Below the pieces are notes generated by a model, which was given only the letters and a program-made list of their open reading frames with translations, made no database searches and was not told where the DNA came from. DNA of 64,000 bases from Betaproteobacteria bacterium (GTDB lineage Bacteria > Pseudomonadota > Gammaproteobacteria > Burkholderiales > WYBJ01). The stretch covers positions 1 to 64,000 of the forward strand of contig WHTS01000023.1 in assembly GCA_009377585.1 (NCBI GenBank), written 5' to 3'. Shown here one piece after another: positions 58,301-64,000 of the stretch (position 1 is its first letter; every line of letters starts with the position of its first letter). The translations under genes and the position numbers were made by a program.

Positions 58301-59144
58301 CAAAGCGCAGCAGCAGGCGGCCGATTATCCGGCGCTCGACGTGATCGTGGACGAGTTCAGTTACAAAGACCGGGCGCTCGGGCGGCTGGAATTGAAAGCC
58401 ATTCCCGAGGGTGGCGACTGGCGCATCGAGCAGCTCAGCCTGCGCAATGCCGATTCCACGCTCACCGCCGACGGCTATTGGCAGCGGCAGGTCCCGGAGC
58501 CGCGCACGCAAATGAACTTGCGCCTGGACATCGATGACATCGGCAAATTCCTTGCTCGCATGCGCTATCCCGAGGGCGTGCGCGGCGGCACGGCGACCTT
58601 GAGCGGTACGCTCGGCTGGAACGGCGCGCCGCAGGATATCGACTTTCCCACGCTGGCCGGCGATCTTGCGATCGATGCCAAGCGCGGACAGTTCGCCAAG
58701 CTCGATCCGGGCATCGGCAAGCTCCTTTCCATTCTGAGCCTGCAGGCCCTGCCGAGGCGGGTGACGCTGGACTTCAAGGACGTCTTCAGCGAAGGCTTTG
58801 CCTTCGATTCGATCCAGGGGAAGGTGAAGATCCAGCGTGGCATCGCGACCACCGAGAGCTTTCGCATCGTCGGTTCGTCGGCCAGGGTGCTCATGCGCGG
58901 GGAAGTGGATCTGAACCAGGAAACGCAGGCGCTGCGGGTGCGCGTCACGCCGTCGGTCGGCGATAGCGTTGCCACGGTGACCGCGCTGCTCGGCGGGCCG
59001 GTCGCCGGCATCGGCGTATACCTGGCGCAGAAGCTCCTGAACGACCCGCTCGGGCAGCTCATTGCCTACGATTACTCGGTGACCGGCACGTGGAGCGATC
59101 CGAACGTCAGCAAGATCGGCTTTGGCCGCTCGGGGCCCGGCTGA
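55326..59144 (+). CDS. yhdP: YhdP-family (AsmA-like) envelope lipid-transport protein
   Basis: A 1272-residue protein with one N-terminal transmembrane anchor (about residues 15-45) and a very long periplasmic beta-rich region, the architecture of YhdP/DUF3971 AsmA-like proteins that bridge inner and outer membranes for phospholipid transport. WRGFRPQFTLLDVTVYD near residue 80, SLAWTTLFFLEPRFHSFRID and the C-terminal SVGDSVATVTALLGGPVAGI are family hallmarks. The GTG at 55326 has GGCGGA upstream; the frame is open back to 55239 through the mobile element. Confidence 0.92.
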   Translation: MLRRIGRLIFKLIPLWSWRVGLYATLTAMLLAGGSILGLRYWVLPNIDAYRGHLERIMSSATGQRIAIGEVRADWRGFRPQFTLLDVTVYDDAGRPGLELGRIESSLAWTTLFFLEPRFHSFRIDRPHLAIRRAADGVISIGAIELRKTEGGGGLADWVLRQPALAISGASVSWLDEQRQAPELKLEQVRLRLQNEFYRHRFGLQAVGPAGVLGAVDLRGNLSGRSVRDLQQWEGQIYLRLDDADLAAHKQWVDLPIDIARGQGALRLWVDIAAERVTAVTADVHLAAVTATLAPGLQPLELNELAGRVGWRGWRSGFEVSARQLGASAPDGESFRAADFTLRKFEAQGAKPAGGQMKANVLDLGALAHFAEHLPIDEGIRKDLARYAPRGIVSGVDASWSGAWPPAQFAVKARFEQLGVAPVGSLPGLANVSGSLEANEKRGAITLTNRDMRIDLPRTFAEPLQFDSLAGQVTWTANAGRYDIRFARLDFSNADLEGSLHGTYRIGAEGLGSADLTGNLTRADARRVAHYLPLVVGESTREWVRSAVVAGHSQDVKWRLQGNLSDFPFHGREGTFEVLAKARDGILEYATGWPRIENIAAEIHFKGNRLEVRSSAANILGTQLTRVQAVIPDLVGPYEVIEATGDAEGPSSEFMRFVNASPVADKIDHFIDGMEAQGRGQLALKLILPLRELEKSRVDGSYRFLANRLRVDNDLPPLENVDGRLNFTESTVQGQNIAAQIFGGPATIAFDTRDGAVFAAANGRATIEALRRSIESPLLQAFSGAADWRSSLQVRAKTAEFVVESSLEGVASTLPAPFAKAADEVVPVRIERRLAGAAGDTIQVSLSKTLSANIARRRDGQQFVVEQAAIGLGGVEPPAAEGPGIWLRGTLAHVDADRWRAFLAGGEASGSNKLAVMAADLKFGTLDAFDRRFNDVSVNARQADEWRLRVSAREFAGQIDWQARDQGRIVARLQRLALPAASDSAGADATDPKAQQQAADYPALDVIVDEFSYKDRALGRLELKAIPEGGDWRIEQLSLRNADSTLTADGYWQRQVPEPRTQMNLRLDIDDIGKFLARMRYPEGVRGGTATLSGTLGWNGAPQDIDFPTLAGDLAIDAKRGQFAKLDPGIGKLLSILSLQALPRRVTLDFKDVFSEGFAFDSIQGKVKIQRGIATTESFRIVGSSARVLMRGEVDLNQETQALRVRVTPSVGDSVATVTALLGGPVAGIGVYLAQKLLNDPLGQLIAYDYSVTGTWSDPNVSKIGFGRSGPG

Positions 59145-59548
59145 TGAGTGGCACGCAGCCGATGACCGTGCGCGCGCTGCAGGCGGGACTGCTTGGGGTC
59201 GCCCTGACAGCCGGGCTGCTGGCAGCCGGGCTGCTGGCAGCCGGGCTGCTGGCGCGAGCCGCCGAGCCGGTGTCGACGCCGTCCGGAGCCGTTCCCTACG
59301 AGCTTTGGGATCGCCCACGCAGCGGCCGCGCCGTCCTTGCCGTGCCGGCCGTGCGCGAGGCGATGACGACGCTGTCGGCCAATCCCGCCGCCCAGTTGAT
59401 GATTCGGCATCCGGCAAGCGTAGAGGGCACACTGCAGGCCGAGGAGCTGCGCACCTGGCTCATCGCGCACGCGATTGCGCCCGGCCGGCTCGTCCTGCGG
59501 GCTGAGCCCGCGGCCCGGCAACTGCTCCAGCTCGAGATCGTGCGCTGA
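59144..59548 (+). CDS. Hypothetical exported protein with repeat-built N-terminal helix
   Basis: A 134-residue product overlapping the yhdP stop (TGATG). The N-terminus is a hydrophobic helix made largely of a repeated LLAAG unit encoded by three exact 15-bp repeats, followed by RAAEPVS, which looks like a signal peptide or anchor. The soluble part (AVREAMTTLSANPAAQLMIR, RTWLIAHAIAPGRLVL) resembles the helix-strand pattern of an OmpA-like C-terminal half but is too short to assign. It lies between yhdP and the amidase gene and is probably in their operon. Confidence 0.7.
   Translation: MSGTQPMTVRALQAGLLGVALTAGLLAAGLLAAGLLARAAEPVSTPSGAVPYELWDRPRSGRAVLAVPAVREAMTTLSANPAAQLMIRHPASVEGTLQAEELRTWLIAHAIAPGRLVLRAEPAARQLLQLEIVR
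59208..59252 (+). repeat. Three exact 15-bp tandem repeats in a signal/anchor helix
   Basis: The unit CAGCCGGGCTGCTGG occurs three times in a row within the hypothetical gene at 59144. Each copy adds five hydrophobic residues without shifting frame. Confidence 0.9.
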
Positions 59549-59560
59549 CGAGGAAAATCG

Positions 59561-60403
59561 ATGACGACCGACCGATCGGCGCCGAACACAACCGCAACCA
59601 CCCGGATCGCCGCAATCCAGATGGTGTCGGCGGTCGACGTTGCGACCAATCTGGCGCAGGCCGAGCGCCTGCTCGAGCAGGCGGCGAGCCAGGGCGCCCG
59701 CCTCGCGGCCCTGCCGGAGTTCTTTCCGCTCATGGGTTTGCGCGATACCGACAAAGTTGCCGTACGGGAGCGCTTCGGTTGCGGGCCAATCCAGGAATTC
59801 CTGTCCGCGACGGCCCGGCGACTGGGGCTGTGGATCATCGGCGGCTCGGTGCCACTGGAGGCAGACGTGCCGGACAAGGTGCGCAACAGCTGCCTCGTGT
59901 ACGATGACGCGGGAAGGCTGGCCGCGCGCTACGACAAGATCCACTTGTTCGGCTTCGACAACGGGCGCGAGCGCTACGTCGAGTCCAACACGATCGAGCC
60001 CGGGACGGAGATCGTCGTTCTGGAATCCCCCTTCGGCCGAATAGGTCTTTCCATCTGCTACGACTTGCGCTTTCCCGAGCTCTACCGGCGGATGGGCTCG
60101 GTGGCGCTGATCGTGGTCCCCTCGGCCTTCACCGCCACCACCGGGGAAGCGCATTGGGAGACCCTGTTGCGAGCACGGGCGGTGGAAAACCTCGCCTACG
60201 TGCTGGCGCCGGCTCAGGGCGGTGTGCATGCGAGCGGCCGTCGTACCCATGGGGACAGCATGATCATCGACCCCTGGGGCGAAATCCTGGCGCGGGTGCC
60301 TACCGGCCCGGGCATTGCGTTCGCCGAGCTCGATCCGGGGCGGATCGCCGCCGTGCGCGGCGCCCTGCCCGCTCTGGAACACCGTACACTCGACCCCATC
60401 TAA
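59561..60403 (+). CDS. Nitrilase-superfamily amidase (Nit-type)
   Basis: A 280-residue carbon-nitrogen hydrolase with the E-K-C triad at E53 (LPEFFP), K126 ([11 protein letters not shown]) and C166 ([13 protein letters not shown]). The segments RVRFP-type pocket ([12 protein letters not shown]) and [19 protein letters not shown] match Nit1/YbeM-like deaminated glutathione amidases. It sits 12 bp after the hypothetical gene and before tldD, a conserved betaproteobacterial order. Assignment of substrate is by family only. Confidence 0.9.
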   Translation: MTTDRSAPNTTATTRIAAIQMVSAVDVATNLAQAERLLEQAASQGARLAALPEFFPLMGLRDTDKVAVRERFGCGPIQEFLSATARRLGLWIIGGSVPLEADVPDKVRNSCLVYDDAGRLAARYDKIHLFGFDNGRERYVESNTIEPGTEIVVLESPFGRIGLSICYDLRFPELYRRMGSVALIVVPSAFTATTGEAHWETLLRARAVENLAYVLAPAQGGVHASGRRTHGDSMIIDPWGEILARVPTGPGIAFAELDPGRIAAVRGALPALEHRTLDPI

Positions 60404-60497
60404 CGAAAGGCGAGCTTGCGGGTGTTTCCCGCCGAACTCCGGCCCGCCATCCGAATCAATACTGAGTTGGTTCGAACACTTCGAAGGTAGCCCATTC

Positions 60498-61967
60498 ATG
60501 TCCATCCAGAGCGAGCCTGCCCTGCGGCTGGCGGAAAACCTGTTCGCGACCGCGGATCAGTGCCTGCTGGCCCCCTACGCGCTCGACATCGGCAAATTGC
60601 AGAGCGTTTTCGGCGACATCATGACGCACTCGGTTGACTATGCCGACCTGTATTTCCAGTACAGCCGCTCCGAGGGCTGGAGCCTGGAGGAGGGCATCGT
60701 CAAGTCCGGCAGCTTCGCGATCGACCAGGGTGTGGGTGTGCGCGCGGTGAGCGGGGAAAAGACCGCGTTCGCCTATTCGGACGATATCAGCCTCGATGCA
60801 TTGCACTCCGCGGCCTTGGCGACGCGAGCGATCGCCCGTCAGGGCAGCGGCGGTGCGGTCCAGGTCGCAACGCGCGGCAAGGGCCGCAGTCTCTACGAGC
60901 CGCGTGATCCGCTGACGAGCCTGGACGACGCGGCCAAGGTCGCGCTGCTGGAGCGCATCGAGCGCTATGCGCGCTCGCTCGATCCGCGTGTGACGCAAGT
61001 GATGGCCCATCTGGGCGGCGAATACGAAGTCGTCCTGGTCACCCGCCACGACGGCATGATGGTGGCCGACGTGCGTCCGCTGGTGCGCATGTCGGTGCAG
61101 GTGATCGCCGAGCAGGACGCTCGCCGCGAGCAGGGCTCCTCGGGTGGCGGCGGGCGCTTCGACTACAGCTATTTCACGGATGCGGTGATCGAGGACTATG
61201 CGCGCAAGGCGGTGCACCAGGCGGTGACGAACCTCGCGGCGCGGCCGGCGCCGGCCGGCACCATGACGGTGGTGCTGGGGCCCGGCTGGCCGGGCGTGCT
61301 GCTGCACGAGGCGGTGGGGCACGGGCTCGAAGGCGACTTCAACCGCAAGGGCAGCTCGGCGTTCTCCGGTCGCATCGGCGAGCGGGTCGCCGCACCCGGC
61401 GTCACGGTGGTCGACGACGGCACGCTGGAAAAACGGCGCGGCTCGCTCAACGTCGACGACGAGGGCAATCCCACCCAGCGCAACGTTCTGATCGAGGACG
61501 GAGTGCTGAGGGCGTATCTGCAGGATTCACTCAACGCGCGCCTCATGAACGTTCCTGTTACGGGCAACGGCCGGCGCGAGTCGTATGCGCATATCCCGAT
61601 GCCGCGCATGACGAATACGTACATGCTCAACGGCAGCCACGATCCGCAGGAGATTCTCGCCTCGGTCAAGAACGGGCTGTACGCGGTCAACTTTGGCGGC
61701 GGCCAGGTCGACATCACCAGCGGCAAGTTCGTGTTCTCGGCCGCCGAGGCATACCTGATCGAGGACGGCAAGGTCACCCAGCCCGTCAAGGGCGCCACCT
61801 TGATCGGCAACGGTCCGGACGTGCTCACACGCGTATCCATGATCGGCAACGACATGGCGCTCGACTCCGGCGTGGGCACGTGCGGCAAGGAAGGGCAAAG
61901 CGTGCCGGTGGGCGTGGGCCAGCCGACCCTGCGGGTGGACGGGCTCACCGTCGGCGGCACCGGCTGA
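60498..61967 (+). CDS. tldD: Metalloprotease TldD
   Basis: A 489-residue TldD/PmbA-family protease subunit that with TldE degrades unfolded peptides and matures some RiPPs and CcdA. The metal-binding HExxxH is H270-H275 in [34 protein letters not shown] near residue 75 and [20 protein letters not shown] near the C-terminus are conserved. ATG 60498 was chosen; the upstream frame overlaps the amidase gene. TldE is not in this window. Confidence 0.96.
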   Translation: MSIQSEPALRLAENLFATADQCLLAPYALDIGKLQSVFGDIMTHSVDYADLYFQYSRSEGWSLEEGIVKSGSFAIDQGVGVRAVSGEKTAFAYSDDISLDALHSAALATRAIARQGSGGAVQVATRGKGRSLYEPRDPLTSLDDAAKVALLERIERYARSLDPRVTQVMAHLGGEYEVVLVTRHDGMMVADVRPLVRMSVQVIAEQDARREQGSSGGGGRFDYSYFTDAVIEDYARKAVHQAVTNLAARPAPAGTMTVVLGPGWPGVLLHEAVGHGLEGDFNRKGSSAFSGRIGERVAAPGVTVVDDGTLEKRRGSLNVDDEGNPTQRNVLIEDGVLRAYLQDSLNARLMNVPVTGNGRRESYAHIPMPRMTNTYMLNGSHDPQEILASVKNGLYAVNFGGGQVDITSGKFVFSAAEAYLIEDGKVTQPVKGATLIGNGPDVLTRVSMIGNDMALDSGVGTCGKEGQSVPVGVGQPTLRVDGLTVGGTG

Positions 61968-62071
61968 AATCGCTCCAAGCGCGCAGACCAACGATGCTTC
62001 CCGGCCCGGCGCATTCGCGGCCGGGGCCGGCCGCGCTCCGGCAATCCGGCTTATACTAATTCGCTTCCTCG

Positions 62072-63187
62072 ATGAGCCAGACGGTTCCAGCCATGCAGCG
62101 CGCACCCAACTCCATCCACCCTGCCATCGACGACACCCGCATTCGCGAGATCAAGGAGCTTCTTCCACCTTCGCACGTGCTGAGGGAGTTTCCTGCGTCG
62201 GAGCGTACCGCACACACCACGGTCGAAGCGCGGCAGGCGATTCATCGCATCCTCCATGGCGCGGACGACCGGCTGCTCGTGATCATCGGCCCGTGCTCGA
62301 TCCACGACGTGCGTGCGGCACGCGAGTATGCCGAGCGGCTCGAGCGCGAGAAACAGCGCCTGGCAGCCGACCTGTTGATCGTGATGCGGGTTTATTTCGA
62401 GAAGCCGCGCACCACCGTGGGCTGGAAGGGGCTCATCAACGATCCCGACCTGGATGGGAGCTTCAGGATCAACGAGGGCCTGCGCACCGCGCGGCAACTG
62501 CTGCTGGAGTTGAACGAGCTGGGCATGCCGGCCGGCGTCGAATACCTCGACATGATCACGCCGCAATACATCGCCGACCTGGTCGCCTGGGGCGCGATCG
62601 GCGCCCGCACCACCGAGAGCCAGGTGCATCGCGAGCTTGCCTCGGGCCTGTCGTGCCCGGTCGGGTTCAAGAATGGCACCGACGGCAATCTCAAGATCGC
62701 GGTCGACGCGGTGCGCACCTCGCAGCAGCCGCACAACTTTCTGTCGGTCACCAAGGGCGGCCATTCCGCCATCGTTTCCACCCTGGGCAACGAGGACACG
62801 CACGTGGTCCTGCGCGGCGGCAACGGCAAACCCAACTTCGATGCGCCGAGCGTCGAAGCCGCCTGTAAGGAGCTTGCCACGGCGGGCCTCGCGCAGCGCG
62901 TGATGATCGATTTCAGCCACGCCAACAGCAGCAAGCAGTACCAGCGCCAATGCGAAGTGGGCCGCGACGTGGCCGCGCAGGTGGCGGCCGGCGACAAGCG
63001 CATTTTCGGCGTCATGATCGAGGGCCATCTGCAGGGCGGACGGCAAGATCTGGTGCCCGGCAAGGAGCTCGTGTACGGACTGAGCATCACCGACGGCTGC
63101 ATCGGCTGGGAAGATACCGTGCCCCTGCTCGATGCGCTGGCCGAGGGCGTTCGCACGCGCCGCATCGCGGGCGACCAGGAAGAATAG
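62072..63187 (+). CDS. aroG: 3-Deoxy-7-phosphoheptulonate synthase (class I)
   Basis: First enzyme of aromatic amino acid synthesis, condensing PEP and erythrose-4-phosphate. The 371 residues match the AroF/AroG/AroH class I type: LLVIIGPCSIHDVRAAREYA, VMRVYFEKPRTTVGWKG, DPDLDGSFRINEGL, GARTTESQVHRELASGL, FKNGTDGNLKIAVDA and DFSHANSSKQY. A -10-like TATACT at 62052-62057 precedes it. Which amino acid inhibits it cannot be read from sequence here. Confidence 0.95.
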   Translation: MSQTVPAMQRAPNSIHPAIDDTRIREIKELLPPSHVLREFPASERTAHTTVEARQAIHRILHGADDRLLVIIGPCSIHDVRAAREYAERLEREKQRLAADLLIVMRVYFEKPRTTVGWKGLINDPDLDGSFRINEGLRTARQLLLELNELGMPAGVEYLDMITPQYIADLVAWGAIGARTTESQVHRELASGLSCPVGFKNGTDGNLKIAVDAVRTSQQPHNFLSVTKGGHSAIVSTLGNEDTHVVLRGGNGKPNFDAPSVEAACKELATAGLAQRVMIDFSHANSSKQYQRQCEVGRDVAAQVAAGDKRIFGVMIEGHLQGGRQDLVPGKELVYGLSITDGCIGWEDTVPLLDALAEGVRTRRIAGDQEE

Positions 63188-63206
63188 CCGGCATTGAGGC
63201 GTATGC

Positions 63207-63761
63207 ATGGCCGATGACGCCGAAGATTCCTTGCACGGCTCGAGCGTCGAGCTGCTGTCGCACATCGAGCACCTCGGCGCCGGCGGGTCGTACGCGCAGC
63301 AGATCTTCGATCTGGTGGGGCGCTCGCTCTTCTTCGCCGACTTCGAGCGCGACGACATCGGTTTGCTCGCCGACTACATGGCGATCTACAACGCGCAACC
63401 GGGTCAGGCCATCATTCGCGAAGGCGACGATGGCGATTTCATGCTGCTCGTCATTTCCGGGGCGGTGGACATCTTCAAGAACAACGCGCAGGGCGAGCGC
63501 CAGCTGATGACGAGCGTCGGGCCCGGCATGACGCTGGGCGAGATGTCCATGATCGACGGGGAGCCGCGTTTCGCCACCTGTGTCGTCACCGATACCACGG
63601 TGTTCGCGGTGCTCACGCGCGATGCCATGGCGAACATCATCCTGGAAAAGCCGAGCCTCGGGGCGAAGATTCTCATCAAGCTGGTCACCATGCTGTCGCA
63701 GCGCCTGCGTCAGACCAGCGCCCGGCTGCTGCAGACGATGGAGCGTCCGGCTACGTTCTAA
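63207..63761 (+). CDS. Cyclic-nucleotide-binding domain protein
   Basis: A 184-residue protein consisting of an N-terminal helical lead and a cNMP-binding beta-roll: IIREGDDGDFMLLVISGAVD and GPGMTLGEMSMIDGEPRFAT form the phosphate-binding cassette, followed by the C-helix. It has no HTH, so it is not a Crp-type activator; such stand-alone modules usually act through partner proteins. It follows aroG by 19 bp and is convergent with the next gene. Confidence 0.85.
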   Translation: MADDAEDSLHGSSVELLSHIEHLGAGGSYAQQIFDLVGRSLFFADFERDDIGLLADYMAIYNAQPGQAIIREGDDGDFMLLVISGAVDIFKNNAQGERQLMTSVGPGMTLGEMSMIDGEPRFATCVVTDTTVFAVLTRDAMANIILEKPSLGAKILIKLVTMLSQRLRQTSARLLQTMERPATF

Positions 63762-63798
63762 GCTCGGTCCGGCGTTTCGCCACGGACCGCGCCCGAGC

Positions 63799-63999
63799 TC
63801 AACGGCGCTGGCGCAACGCCAGTACCGCCTGGTTGCGCAGGGTCTTGAGCAGGTTCATCTCCCGCGCCTCGACCGTGAGCTCGTCGGCCAGGGGCTTTTC
63901 GCCGTAGAACAGCCCGATCGGTTTGTTGTCGAGCACGATCGGCAGCAGCACGAAGGTCTGCCCCAGCGAGGCCTTGCGAAACCATTCCGGAATGCGCGC
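63799..63999 (-). CDS. C-terminal fragment of a GAF-like/HDOD-associated protein
   Basis: The window ends inside this gene. The last 66 residues, read on the minus strand, include ARIPEWFRKASLGQTFVLLP, then IVLDNKPIGLFYGEKP and MNLLKTLRNQAVLALRQRR before TGA. The pattern matches the C-terminal GAF-like domain that follows HDOD domains in many betaproteobacterial signalling proteins. The N-terminal part is outside the window, so the assignment is tentative. Confidence 0.6.
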   Translation of the reverse strand, partial: ARIPEWFRKASLGQTFVLLPIVLDNKPIGLFYGEKPLADELTVEAREMNLLKTLRNQAVLALRQRR

Positions 64000-64000
64000 G

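Overview
The window is a GC-rich (roughly two-thirds G+C by eye) chromosomal stretch from a betaproteobacterium. The evidence is gene order: greA-yhbY/rlmE-ftsH-folP-glmM-tpiA-secG-tRNA-Leu-nuoA to nuoN at the left, recA-recX-alaS in the middle, and glnE-yhdP-nitrilase-tldD-aroG at the right are arrangements typical of Burkholderiales, Rhodocyclales and Nitrosomonadales relatives. A PEP-CTERM protein and a DSF-synthase-like gene fit that assignment; genus cannot be fixed from the sequence. Almost all of it is housekeeping DNA, with no rRNA, prophage, CRISPR or complete insertion sequence.

Layout: 1-5.6 kb holds transcription, translation and folate/cell-wall genes (greA end, yhbY, rlmE, ftsH, folP, glmM). 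5.7-7.05 kb has tpiA, secG and a tRNA-Leu(GAG). 7.1-21.9 kb is a complete 14-gene complex I operon followed by a Nudix hydrolase. 22.5-28.8 kb is an accessory signalling and lipid island: a MerR/PAS/GGDEF/EAL protein and an RpfF-type DSF synthase on the minus strand, divergent from an Aas-like acyltransferase/acyl-ACP synthetase, followed by a cytochrome b561. 28.8-31.6 kb carries small genes for ribosome rescue and disulfide formation, ending in a FrnE/DsbA-family gene whose active-site Cys codon is TGA. 31.7-39.6 kb has panE, nusB, thiL, pgpA, cinA, recA, recX and alaS. 39.7-51.2 kb mixes thioesterase, marC, ggt-like, rlmM, a phosphomannomutase, YheT, a DUF4124 protein, a PEP-CTERM protein, a ComA-like protein, a SnoaL-like protein, a heptosyltransferase and a CHCC zinc finger. 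51.2-64 kb has ilvE, glnE, yhdP, a nitrilase-family amidase, tldD, aroG, a cyclic-nucleotide-binding protein and a truncated GAF-like gene.

The most striking observation is the minus-strand FrnE-like gene at 30911-31555. Its frame is open from a strong Shine-Dalgarno to the end except for one TGA exactly where the first Cys of the CPWC active site belongs, and a hairpin follows that TGA immediately. This is the pattern expected of a selenoprotein (UPWC). It makes a prediction outside the window: the genome should carry selA, selB, selC and selD.

Other unusual features are small and structural. The first 12 codons of nuoD are duplicated upstream of nuoD and form a leader ORF whose stop overlaps the nuoD start. 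An 18-bp tandem duplication at the cinA start makes a five-codon mini-ORF. A 193-bp MITE-like element has full terminal inverted repeats near yhdP and single-end remnants at the nuoM stop codon and in the frnE/panE promoter region. There is also a perfect 26-bp-arm palindrome downstream of rlmM, a dispersed TTCAC-rich repeat at two loci, and a hairpin enclosing the alaS start codon.
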